NCBI GenBank assembly: GCA_019136395.1 | Contig: JAGVUH010000467.1 | Location: 1 to 9,199, forward strand | DNA length: 9,199 nucleotides | Direction: 5' to 3' | DNA from: Gammaproteobacteria bacterium | Lineage (GTDB): Bacteria > Pseudomonadota > Gammaproteobacteria > Chromatiales > Chromatiaceae | Shown here: positions 1 through 6,685 of the stretch, one piece after another | Layout of the letters: each line of letters begins with the position of its first letter | Position numbering within the stretch: the first letter of the stretch is position 1 | Program-made: the position numbers and the translations under genes | The notes under the pieces: model-generated | The model's input: only the letters and a program-made list of their open reading frames with translations | What the model was told of the DNA's origin: nothing | Database searches by the model: none

Positions 1-1
1 C

Positions 2-193
2 ATGCCCGGCACCATCGTCACCGTGGCGGTCCACGCCGGCCAGAAGGTGGCCAAGGGGGACCCCCTGGTCTCCATCGAGGCCATGAAGATGGAGACCATG
101 CTCACCGCGGAGCGAGATGGCCAGATCCAGGCCATCCATGCCCGTCACGGCGAGAACGTGAATGCCAAGGACCTGCTGGTGGAATTTGCCTGA
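2..193 (+). CDS. Biotin-dependent carboxylase, C-terminal biotinyl domain (partial)
   Basis: This is the last 63 residues of a protein whose start lies left of the window. It is a complete biotinyl (BCCP-like) domain. The biotinylation motif EAMKMET is visible, with the target lysine at residue 29 of the visible part (codon 86-88). The 34 residues after it match the usual distance to the C-terminus in this family, and TGA is at 191-193. The wording of the domain (MPGTIVTVAV, KGDPLVSIEAMKMET) is closest to pyruvate carboxylase. Oxaloacetate decarboxylase alpha and other carboxylases with a C-terminal biotinyl domain remain possible. The biotin arm would carry carboxyl groups between two active sites in the cytoplasm, replenishing oxaloacetate if this is pyruvate carboxylase. 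The gene converges on the patatin gene and has no evident functional link to it. Confidence 0.85.
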   Translation: MPGTIVTVAVHAGQKVAKGDPLVSIEAMKMETMLTAERDGQIQAIHARHGENVNAKDLLVEFA

Positions 194-281
194 GGACCTG
201 CCCCGCTTCCCCGCCCGTATTCGTTCAGACCCCTCGCCCACTCGGCGGGCTTTGCTGGCACAAGGTGCTGACCCTCATACA

Positions 282-339
282 CCCTCCCCCCTGGTGGGGG
301 AAGGTTGGGGAGAGGAGGTCTGAACGGGTACCCTCGCCC
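282..339. repeat. 58-bp G/C-rich intergenic repeat, copy 1
   Basis: This is the first of two direct copies 83 bp apart between two convergent genes. It matches copy 2 at 54 of 58 positions; the differences are at 302, 316, 320 and 334. It begins with a near-palindrome, CCCTCCCCC then CTGGT then GGGGGAAGG, which can form a hairpin. There is no T-tract, so it is not a standard intrinsic terminator, although it sits where one would serve both flanking genes. The type resembles dispersed G/C-rich intergenic repeats of proteobacteria. Family membership is inferred. Confidence 0.8.
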
Positions 340-364
340 AACCTCAAGAGCTTGCTCTCTTCCT

Positions 365-422
365 CCCTCCCCCCTGGTGGGGGAGGGTTGGGGAGAGGGG
401 GTTTGAACGGGTACCCCCGCCC
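365..422. repeat. 58-bp G/C-rich intergenic repeat, copy 2, with G-quadruplex motif
   Basis: This second copy has a perfect 9-bp inverted repeat, CCCTCCCCC and GGGGGAGGG around CTGGT. On the plus strand it then carries four G-runs at 379-383, 385-387, 390-393 and 397-401, with loops of 1, 2 and 3 nt. That is a textbook intramolecular G-quadruplex motif. Copy 1 lacks it because two of its G-runs are shortened. The repeat ends at the stop codon of the patatin gene (422-424, minus strand), so it lies just downstream of both convergent genes. A role in ending transcription or stabilising 3' ends is possible but inferred. Confidence 0.8.
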
Positions 423-2650
423 TACCACAGGAGTTTGCCGAGCATGAGATACAGGGCGGATTGCTTGTCGGAGAACCCGGCCCCGAGATAGGCCGGACCC
501 AGGGGGGTGTCGGCGCCCAGGAACAGGCTGCCAGCGGGGAGGATGGAATCGGACTGGAAGTTGTCCAGGGATTCCCAGCCCCCCCCGGCCTCCAGGGAAC
601 CGCCCACATAGAGGGGCAGGGAGAAGGCCGCGGAGGCGTCGTTGAGCCGGTAGAGATAGACCAACTCCGCCAGGCCCACGTACTTGCCGGAGATATCCCC
701 TGGTTGATAGCCCGAGAGGTTGAGGAAGCCGCCCAGCAGGAACAGGTCCTCGGGACCGGGCTCGCCGGAGAGGGTGGCGCCCAGGTGAACGCGGGGGATG
801 AGTACGGACTTGCCCCAGGCGAAAGGCTTGACGCCATCCAGGAGCAGGGTCTGAAAATCCTCATCGGCGCTGAGGGCGGTCAGGGCCCCGCGATAGCGCA
901 GGTTGGCGTAATAGCCCTTGCTGGGGAAATCCAGGCTGTCCAGGGTGTCCGCATCCAGCCGCAGGGTGAAGCCGCTGTTGTTGAAATCCCCCTGGAGCCC
1001 ATTGGGCACCCCATGCCGTACGGCGTTGCTGCCGCCACTGTAGAAGAGCCCGAGACTCAGGCGTCCCCAGTGCCCCAGGTTGCGGCCCATCTCCAGGCCG
1101 GCGCGGAATTGCCGGACCCTCAGGCCCAGGACATCCTCGTCACCCTCCTTGCCCAGACTCAGGTTGTATTGCTCATAGCTCAGGAAGGGATCCAGGTAGT
1201 ACTCCTGATCGGCATCCAGTGGCTGATAGAAATCTGTGGACAGGGTGATGTTGTTGCCCAGTTGCGCGAAGGTCCGCCATTCCGCCCCGAGGGCGTTGAG
1301 CTGGGACTTGGTATAGGCGGCGCTGATGTTGAACATGGAATCACCCCCCATGTCCCCCCCCAGGTAGAGCCCGAAATTCAGCCGATCCGTGCCGATGAAG
1401 GAGGGCCGGGCGGAGACCACCAGACCGGTGCGGCCCTGTTCCCGCACCAGGCCGTAATCGACCTGCTGGAAGGCCCCCATGCCATAGATCTGGTTGAGAT
1501 CCCGGTTCAGCCGCTCGGGGTCCAGGCGGTCTCCCGGTTTGACGGTCAGTTGCTGCTCGATGACCTGGTCGGCGAGCCGGGTGTCGTTCTCGATCCGGAT
1601 GAAATCGATGATGGGATGCTTGTCCTCCGGGAGCGCCGGGCGAGCGCGCAGATAGGCCAGATAGGCCTCCGGTGACAGGGAGAGCGCGCTGAGCCGGTCG
1701 CTCAGGGCCTGGGCGCCCCGGTAGCCAACGGCGACCGCCTCCGCCGAGCGCTCGAAGTTCAGGCTGGAGATATCCTTGAGGTCCGGGGTGATGAGGATGT
1801 CCCGGGGCCCCAGGGTGGCGATCTGCTGACGGGCATTGCGCACCGTCAGAAAGCCGGTGAGCTGCTCGGTGATGGAAAGGACGGAGGTCAGTTCGCTGGT
1901 CGGCACCAGGGGCGCGCCCACGTCCACGGCGATGATGACATCCGGCCGACACAGCCGGCGCGCCACGTCCACCGGCACGTTATCGGCCATGCCACCGTCC
2001 GCCAGCAGCTTGCCATCCAGGTCCACGGGCACCAGGGCACTGGGGATGGACATGCTGGCGCGCATGGCCTTCGCCAGCTCCCCGTCCCCCAGCACCACCG
2101 CCTCGCCCGTGGCCAGATCGGTGGCCACGGCGCGGAAGGGGATGGGTAACTGGTCGAAGTCCCGCACCTCGGCGGCGGGCAGGGTCAATTCCTCCAGCAG
2201 AAGCAGCAGGTTCTGCCCCTGCAACAAGCCCAGGGGTAACTGGACCCGCCAATCCTTCAGCCCCACTCCCTTGTCCGTGAGCAGCACCTGCTGCTCGACC
2301 TTGGTGCGGAAGGGCAGATCCGCCCGGCCGGGGCCATCCTTGAACATCTGGGGCCAGTCGATCGCCTGCAGGGTCTGGTCCATCGCCGGCGGACTCATGC
2401 CGGAGGCATAGAGCCCGCCGATGATCGAGCCCATGCTGGTGCCGGCGATACAGTCCACGGGTACGCGCAGCTCCTCCAGCACCTTGAGGACCCCCACGTG
2501 GGCCAGACCCCGGGCCCCGCCACCCCCCAGCACCAGACCGACCTTCGGTCGGGCGGTAGCCGCCTCCAGGGTCGGGTAACCCGGGGCGAGGGGGATCAGG
2601 CCCATGAGGATCAGGGCCAGCGCAAGGAGCGAAATGAACCTAACTGCCAT
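422..2650 (-). CDS. Patatin-like phospholipase with POTRA and outer-membrane beta-barrel (type Vd, PlpD-like)
   Basis: Predicted exported lipase of 742 residues. A signal peptide (about 1-32) starts MAVRFISLLALALILMG. The patatin domain (about 36-310) has the oxyanion-hole motif GGGGARG at 42-48, the nucleophile motif GTSMG with Ser72, and the DGG motif with catalytic Asp218, so the Ser-Asp dyad is complete. A POTRA-like segment follows (about 345-415, with QLTVKPGDRLDPERLNRDL), then a beta-barrel of the bacterial surface antigen (Omp85) family to the C-terminal Trp. The length is close to PlpD, the Pseudomonas type Vd autotransporter. The barrel would sit in the outer membrane and display or release the lipase. 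The frame is open upstream into the response regulator. I chose ATG 2650 because the signal peptide follows directly and GGAG lies 9 nt before it; ATG 2713 is in frame but lacks a ribosome site. Its link to the upstream regulators is positional only. Confidence 0.9.
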   Translation of the reverse strand: MAVRFISLLALALILMGLIPLAPGYPTLEAATARPKVGLVLGGGGARGLAHVGVLKVLEELRVPVDCIAGTSMGSIIGGLYASGMSPPAMDQTLQAIDWPQMFKDGPGRADLPFRTKVEQQVLLTDKGVGLKDWRVQLPLGLLQGQNLLLLLEELTLPAAEVRDFDQLPIPFRAVATDLATGEAVVLGDGELAKAMRASMSIPSALVPVDLDGKLLADGGMADNVPVDVARRLCRPDVIIAVDVGAPLVPTSELTSVLSITEQLTGFLTVRNARQQIATLGPRDILITPDLKDISSLNFERSAEAVAVGYRGAQALSDRLSALSLSPEAYLAYLRARPALPEDKHPIIDFIRIENDTRLADQVIEQQLTVKPGDRLDPERLNRDLNQIYGMGAFQQVDYGLVREQGRTGLVVSARPSFIGTDRLNFGLYLGGDMGGDSMFNISAAYTKSQLNALGAEWRTFAQLGNNITLSTDFYQPLDADQEYYLDPFLSYEQYNLSLGKEGDEDVLGLRVRQFRAGLEMGRNLGHWGRLSLGLFYSGGSNAVRHGVPNGLQGDFNNSGFTLRLDADTLDSLDFPSKGYYANLRYRGALTALSADEDFQTLLLDGVKPFAWGKSVLIPRVHLGATLSGEPGPEDLFLLGGFLNLSGYQPGDISGKYVGLAELVYLYRLNDASAAFSLPLYVGGSLEAGGGWESLDNFQSDSILPAGSLFLGADTPLGPAYLGAGFSDKQSALYLMLGKLLW

Positions 2651-2690
2651 GAGGTGACGCTCCACGCTCCTGAAGGTGGGAGACTTTGCC

Positions 2691-2701
2691 GTGACTTTCA
2701 C
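2691..2701. promoter_or_regulatory. Palindromic box GTGACTTTCAC, copy proximal to patatin
   Basis: The box consists of GTGA and TCAC half-sites around CTT, a small operator-like dyad about 40 bp before the patatin ATG. An identical box lies 63 bp away at 2754-2764, close to six helical turns. The flanks are similar too (CTTTGCC before, GCAAAC after). A protein-binding role is inferred; the boxes might be conserved only because the 63-bp unit was duplicated. Confidence 0.35.
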
Positions 2702-2753
2702 GCAAACTGTCATGAGGCGGCAGGCCACAACCCTGATCATGAAAGGCTTTCCC

Positions 2754-2764
2754 GTGACTTTCAC
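2754..2764. promoter_or_regulatory. Palindromic box GTGACTTTCAC, distal copy
   Basis: This box is identical in all 11 bases to the one at 2691-2701. It lies just after the stop codon of the original response-regulator frame (2785-2787). The surrounding 24 bases (2747-2770) match those of the other copy (2684-2707) at 21 positions. It is a candidate operator, with the same caution as for the proximal copy. Confidence 0.35.
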
Positions 2765-2784
2765 CCTAACCAGGCGGGAGACCA

Positions 2785-3313
2785 TCAGCCCTTGCCCTCG
2801 CAGATCTCCAGGGTCACCAGCATGCGCATCAGTTCCGACAGGGTCCTGGCCTCCATCTTTTCCATGACCCGCGCCCGATGGACCTCGACGGTGGCGCTCC
2901 TTGATCTCCGCCAGGCGGGAGGCCTCACCCCGGCGCAGGGCGTCCTGCTGGATGGCGCGATGGACCGCGTCGAGCAGGGCCTGGTCATTGAAAGGTTTTT
3001 CAAGAAAATCGACGGCGCCGGCCTGGAGGGCGCGCACCGCCATGGGCACGTCGCCATGGGCGGAGATCATGACGATGGGGGGATGAGCGGCAAAGGCCTG
3101 GAGCCGACGCTGCAAATCCAGGCCGCTCATTCCCCGCATGCGCACATCCAGGACCAGGCAGCCATTCTGGTCGGGGCTGAAGCGCTCCAGATACTCCTGG
3201 GCGGAGGCATAGGTGGCCACGGGCAGGCCCACCGACTCCATCAGCAGGCGGATCGACTCCCGCACGTCCTGGTCATCGTCGACGATGTGGATCGTCGGTT
3301 GCTGGGCGGCCAT
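2785..3313 (-). pseudogene. FixJ/TtrR-type response regulator, frameshifted with most of its HTH deleted
   Basis: Residues 1-140 form a complete receiver domain and linker. The acidic pocket is DDD at 12-14, the phospho-acceptor is Asp56 (VLDVRM), and Ser84 and Lys106 complete the conserved set. After LAEIKER the frame breaks near 2887-2896. One frame continues as unrelated sequence (HRRGPSGAGHGKDGG). The other resumes exactly in the last helix of a LuxR-type HTH (ATVEVHRARVMEKMEARTL) and stops at 2785-2787. About 30 residues are missing compared with FixJ, namely the start of the HTH, including its conserved SERE-type motif, up to the recognition helix. The remaining protein could be phosphorylated but should not bind DNA. 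ATG 3313 is preferred because AGGGGAG lies 5 nt upstream; a TTG at 3328 is also in frame. It follows the sensor kinase by 111 bp and is its expected partner. A sequencing or assembly error is not excluded. Confidence 0.8.
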
Positions 3314-3345
3314 GGCTGCTCCCCTCAATCGGCTGGCATGGGTTT

Positions 3346-3365
3346 CACCTGCCGGGGGGCAGGTG
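3346..3365. other. Hairpin in the kinase-regulator gap
   Basis: A perfect 8-bp inverted repeat, CACCTGCC and GGCAGGTG, flanks a GGGG loop. It lies between the kinase stop and the regulator start. Neither strand has a T-tract after it, so it is not a typical terminator. It might affect mRNA processing or read-through between the two genes. The rest of the 111-bp gap shows nothing I can name apart from the regulator's ribosome site. Confidence 0.4.
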
Positions 3366-3424
3366 GGGGAGGGCGCGGAGCCGGACGACAGTGCCGGTGC
3401 TCCTGTCAGCCCCCCGCCGCCATT

Positions 3425-5584
3425 TTAGCCGTTCATGGGACCCGGGGCGGGCAGGGTGAAGCGAAACAGGCTGCCACCCAACCCGGTCACCGCCAGATCG
3501 AGGACACCACCATGGGCCTCGACGATCCCCTTGCTGATGGCGAACCCCAAGCCCATCCCCTGGGGCTTGGTGGTGACGAACTGCCGGAAGACCTCGGTGC
3601 GCAGTCCCTCGCTGATCCCGGGTCCCGTATCGCTCACCAGCACCTCGACCTCCCCGGCCGTTCCGGGCCGGGTGATGAGGGTCAGGACATGGTCGGGGTT
3701 CGCGGAGTCCGCCATCGCCTCCAGACCATTGCTGGTGAGGTTGAGGATGACCTGCTGGATCTGGACATCCTGGACCCACACCCGGGGGAGAGTGGGGGCG
3801 AGGCGGGTCACGAACTGGATACCCAATCGCTCGGCCTCGGGTCGGATCAGGACCGCCGTCTGCTGGATCAGGTCATTGATATCCACCCAGGTCCGGACCG
3901 GTTCCTCCCGGTTCACGAACTGGCGCAATTGGCGGATGATCTCCCCACCCCGTTGGGCCTGGAGGGCAATGGTGGCGAGGGCATCGCTCAGACGCTCGCC
4001 CTGGTCCGCCGCCACCCCATTGTCGAGCAGGCGGATGCAGGCCTGGGCGCTGGCGGCGATGGCGGTAAGGGGCTGATTGATCTCGTGGGCGATGCCGGCG
4101 GCCATCGCCCCCAGGGTATCCAGCCGGCCCCAGTGGCTCAGATCCCGTTGCTGTTGGCGACTCTGTTCCTCATGGCGCTTGCGCTCGCTGATATCGCGAA
4201 AGACCACCACGCTGCCGGCAATCTCCCCCCGGGCGTCGCGCAGGGGGGAGCAGGCGTATTCCACCGGGAAGCTGCTGCCATCCTTGCGCCAGAAGAGGTC
4301 CTCCGGGATATGCCGGGCCTTGCCGTCCTGGCAGGTGATGAGCACCGGACACTCGCTGGCCGGAAAGGGGGAGCCGTCGGCGCGGCGATAGTGCAGGATT
4401 TCATGCTGGTTGCGCCCGACCAGCTCCTTGGCGCTCCAGCCGGTCATCTCGGTCATGGCGCGATTGACGAAGGTGGAGAGGCCGTTGCGGTCGACCCCAT
4501 AGATGCCATCGGCGACGGAGTTGAGGATCAGCAGATGCTGGGCCTCCAGGCGCGACTTGGCGCCCTTGAGCTGGCGATGGAGGCCATGGATGCGGTACGC
4601 CAGGGCGGCGAAGAGCAGCAGGAGGGCGAGAATGGTCGCCACCCCGAGGGGATAGCGCTGGAGGACATCGTAATAGGTGAAGCCCTGATCGTAGGGGGGA
4701 AGCTTGAGCCGGCGGAAGAGGTCATGCACCGGCTGGTAATCCAGGGGCACCGTCCAGCCGGCATGTTCGCCGGCCAGGGCCGCGGGGTGATCAGGCGGCA
4801 TGTTGAGCAGGGCCAGGGCGACCCGCTGGGCCAGGTCGTTGGGGGTATGGCTGAGCCGGCTGAAGGGCCACTCGGGATAGAGCCGGGTGCTGTGGACCAG
4901 GGGAAAGCGGTCGGTGGGCTGGGGGTTGAGGACCTTGTACTCCTCCAGGTCGATCAAGCCCCGGATCGCCATCCGTTCCAGGATGTTGGTCCGGACCGTG
5001 CCGGCATCGGCCTCCCCCCGCCCGACCGCCAGCACCACGCTGTCGTGGTCACCCGCGAAGCCCAGGGTCCTGAAGTCCCGATAGGGGTCAAGGCCCTGAC
5101 GGAGGAGTTCGTCCCAGGTCATCTCGAAGCCGCCGAGGGAGGTCTCGTCCACGGCGAGGAAGGACTTGCCCTTCAGATCCCCCAGGGACTGGATGTCCTC
5201 CCGGTCATGGCGGGTGAAAATGACGCTGCTGAAGTGGTTGAGGCTCAGGTCCCCGACCCGGTTGTTGAGGGTGGCGAGGCGGGCGATGCCAAAGCGCACC
5301 TCCAGGTCGACGTAGATGCCGGGATTGACCAGGATGAAGTCGACGAACTCCATTTCGACGAACTCGCTGATGCGGCCAAAGGGGAGGGGCAGGATCTCGA
5401 ACCGGTAACCCTCCAGGGCCTGGGTCAGGTAATCCGCGGTGGGTTGCCAGTGCTCCAGGGTCAGATCGCTGCCGCGATGGCTGAGCACGCCGATGCGGAT
5501 CTCCTGGATCGCCTGGCCCGGCAAGGCGACCAGCCAGAGGACCAGGGTGAGTAGCCACCGCACCGGATGGTGAATGGGGAGCAA
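3425..5584 (-). CDS. Sensor histidine kinase with PhnD-type periplasmic binding domain and PAS domain (TtrS-like)
   Basis: Membrane kinase of 719 residues from the chosen start. A signal peptide or first membrane segment (about 9-25) is followed by a periplasmic PhnD-type binding domain (about 28-300, beginning EIRIGVLSHRGSD and containing VDFILVNPGIYVDLE). Next come a membrane helix (about 313-330), a PAS domain (about 350-465) and the kinase core. The H-box AAGIAHEINQPL places the phosphorylated His at 500. The N-box Asn is at 619, G1 DTGPGIS at 652-658 and G2 QGMGLGFAIS at 675-684, so all catalytic boxes are present. This order matches TtrS, the tetrathionate sensor paired with FixJ-type TtrR. 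Next to sox genes, tetrathionate or thiosulfate is the likely ligand (inference); phosphonate- or phosphite-like ligands are alternatives. I chose TTG 5584 because AGGGGAGGG sits 8 nt upstream. GTG 5563 and TTG 5614 are in-frame alternatives. Confidence 0.88.
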   Translation of the reverse strand: MLPIHHPVRWLLTLVLWLVALPGQAIQEIRIGVLSHRGSDLTLEHWQPTADYLTQALEGYRFEILPLPFGRISEFVEMEFVDFILVNPGIYVDLEVRFGIARLATLNNRVGDLSLNHFSSVIFTRHDREDIQSLGDLKGKSFLAVDETSLGGFEMTWDELLRQGLDPYRDFRTLGFAGDHDSVVLAVGRGEADAGTVRTNILERMAIRGLIDLEEYKVLNPQPTDRFPLVHSTRLYPEWPFSRLSHTPNDLAQRVALALLNMPPDHPAALAGEHAGWTVPLDYQPVHDLFRRLKLPPYDQGFTYYDVLQRYPLGVATILALLLLFAALAYRIHGLHRQLKGAKSRLEAQHLLILNSVADGIYGVDRNGLSTFVNRAMTEMTGWSAKELVGRNQHEILHYRRADGSPFPASECPVLITCQDGKARHIPEDLFWRKDGSSFPVEYACSPLRDARGEIAGSVVVFRDISERKRHEEQSRQQQRDLSHWGRLDTLGAMAAGIAHEINQPLTAIAASAQACIRLLDNGVAADQGERLSDALATIALQAQRGGEIIRQLRQFVNREEPVRTWVDINDLIQQTAVLIRPEAERLGIQFVTRLAPTLPRVWVQDVQIQQVILNLTSNGLEAMADSANPDHVLTLITRPGTAGEVEVLVSDTGPGISEGLRTEVFRQFVTTKPQGMGLGFAISKGIVEAHGGVLDLAVTGLGGSLFRFTLPAPGPMNG

Positions 5585-5592
5585 GGCCGGCG

Positions 5593-5601
5593 CCCTCCCC
5601 T
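5593..5601 (-). promoter_or_regulatory. Ribosome binding site deciding the TTG start of the sensor kinase
   Basis: On the minus strand AGGGGAGGG lies 8 nt before TTG 5584. Neither the TTG at 5614 nor the GTG at 5563 has a comparable site, and no ATG is available before the signal segment. This supports a rare-codon start. Confidence 0.55.
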
Positions 5602-5603
5602 CA

Positions 5604-5638
5604 CTCAGTCCCAAAGTCCCCCGCGCTCAGTCCCAAAG
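5604..5638. repeat. 13-bp direct duplication at the thioredoxin-gene stop
   Basis: CTCAGTCCCAAAG occurs at 5604-5616 and again at 5626-5638, 22 bp apart. On the minus strand each copy reads CTTTGGGACTGAG. The first holds the last codons and TGA of the thioredoxin gene; the second duplicates them within the leader of the kinase gene, just before its ribosome site. It looks like a small slippage duplication. Confidence 0.7.
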
Positions 5639-6634
5639 ATTGGGGGGGCCGCTCTCGCCAGCGGCGCGACGGGCGTCGATGCGCTCCAGGATGAAGCGCT
5701 GAAACTCGGGCTGGCGCTGATAGGCACCGGTGGCGACGTACGCCAAGCTGGTGCTGAGGTGATAGGGGCGGACGTAGGCGTCGGTGCGGAAGACCTCCCT
5801 GCCCGTGGCATCCAGGAACAGCAGGGTGGGGGTGTAGTGGATACCCAGTTCCCGACTCCAGTCCCGGGCCGCCAGTTCACGTCCGTCCGGCGTGGTGAGC
5901 GGTGCCGACGACCAGATGTCGACCAGGGCGACGTCGAAGGTCTTGAGCAATTCCCGCGCCTCGTCCCGGGTCAGACCCTCCCGATGCAGTTCGTCGCATG
6001 CCTGGCAACTGGACTGTTCAAAGAGCACCAGCAAGGGCATGCCACTCGGACGCTGATCAAGCTTGAGGGGATGAGGCAGATAGGCCGGGTCCTGATGCAA
6101 TTCGGCGCTGGCCGGTGCCGGTGACCGGGTGGCCAGGAACTCGGCGAAGCCGCCGGCGGGGGCCGACGGCTGGCCCAGGTAATCGAGCAAGGCGCTGAAG
6201 CGTTCGGGCGGGTAATAGCCGTTGAGGCGGAAGCTGACCCGACCCGTAACATCCAGGAAGAGGATGGTCGGGGTAAACTGGACCCGTTGGGCGCGGGCAA
6301 AATCTTTCTCGCTGCTGACGGTGCCGTCCAGGTCGGTCACCTCCAGGTCACCCCAGATATTGATGGCGATGAAGTTGTATTGAGACTGGGCCCGTTCGAC
6401 GATATCCCGCTGGGTGAAGTTGACGTTCAGCATGCGCTGACAGTAGGGGCAGTCCTCCTGGTGGAAATAGAGGGCGACCCGCTTGCCCTCCTCGGCGGCC
6501 TTGTCGACCTCTTCCTGGAGGTAGAGGAAGGAGTCCTTGAACCAATCCGGCATGGCGGCGGGCAGGGGCGTGGTGACCAGCCCCAGCAGTAGGAGCAAGG
6601 TCAAGGCGAGGACCCGAGGGTGCTTCGTGATCAT
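5627..6634 (-). CDS. Exported protein with two tandem thioredoxin-fold domains
   Basis: Protein of 335 residues. An N-terminal signal peptide (about 1-27: basic start, a run of leucines, PLPAA) predicts periplasmic location. Domain 1 (about 35-155) has a CPYC active site with Cys62 and Cys65, and the cis-Pro motif TPT at 121-123. Domain 2 (about 185-305) has CQAC with Cys210 and Cys213, and TPT at 268-270. Both repeat the scheme WGDLEV.../WSSAPL... then TPT(I/L)LFLD, so an internal duplication is likely. The fold is like the SoxW/DsbD-gamma type of periplasmic thioredoxins, which usually have one domain. Downstream of soxB it may reduce thiols or disulfides of Sox carrier or cytochrome proteins, or pass redox state to the neighbouring sensor (inference). 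The ATG at 6634 has GAGAAG a few bases upstream. The gene ends 42 bp before the kinase start. Confidence 0.85.
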   Translation of the reverse strand: MITKHPRVLALTLLLLLGLVTTPLPAAMPDWFKDSFLYLQEEVDKAAEEGKRVALYFHQEDCPYCQRMLNVNFTQRDIVERAQSQYNFIAINIWGDLEVTDLDGTVSSEKDFARAQRVQFTPTILFLDVTGRVSFRLNGYYPPERFSALLDYLGQPSAPAGGFAEFLATRSPAPASAELHQDPAYLPHPLKLDQRPSGMPLLVLFEQSSCQACDELHREGLTRDEARELLKTFDVALVDIWSSAPLTTPDGRELAARDWSRELGIHYTPTLLFLDATGREVFRTDAYVRPYHLSTSLAYVATGAYQRQPEFQRFILERIDARRAAGESGPPNLWD

Positions 6635-6685
6635 GGGCTTCTTCTCAATAACTTCGGGACTCAGGCAAGACGCGGTACCCGTCGG

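Larger units (their letters stand above)
2645..2770 (-). repeat. Two tandem 63-bp units upstream of and into the patatin start
   Basis: Read on the minus strand, unit 1 (2770 to 2708) and unit 2 (2707 to 2645) abut exactly and match at 45 of 63 positions by hand alignment. The first 22 bases agree best, sharing GTGAAAGTCACGG. Both units also end alike, in CCTCATGACA and CCTCATGGCA. The second ATG is the chosen patatin start, and the first lies 21 codons upstream in the same frame. A third unit is not visible beyond six matching bases (GTTAGG). This looks like an old tandem duplication; whether the family occurs elsewhere in the genome cannot be seen here. Confidence 0.75.

Noticed and set aside
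282..422. The spaced repeats as a CRISPR array
   Set aside because: There are only two copies, the units are 58 bp with an internal hairpin and four mismatches, and no cas gene is near.
145..864. A minus-strand open frame running through the repeat region and the end of patatin
   Set aside because: It is a frameshifted reading of the patatin barrel plus the G/C-rich repeats, rich in S, P and W as expected of a shadow.
461..1675. A plus-strand open frame of 404 codons opposite the patatin beta-barrel
   Set aside because: The minus strand encodes a convincing barrel here, and the plus-strand product is repetitive with no domain or ribosome site evidence.
3346..3365. The hairpin after the kinase gene as an intrinsic terminator
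   Set aside because: No T-tract follows the stem on either strand, so it is listed only as a hairpin.
2498..5554. A plus-strand open frame of 1018 codons opposite the kinase, regulator and patatin start
   Set aside because: It lies antisense to genes with clear domains, its translation has no recognisable motif, and it is low-complexity in G, A, Q and L. It is a GC-driven shadow frame.
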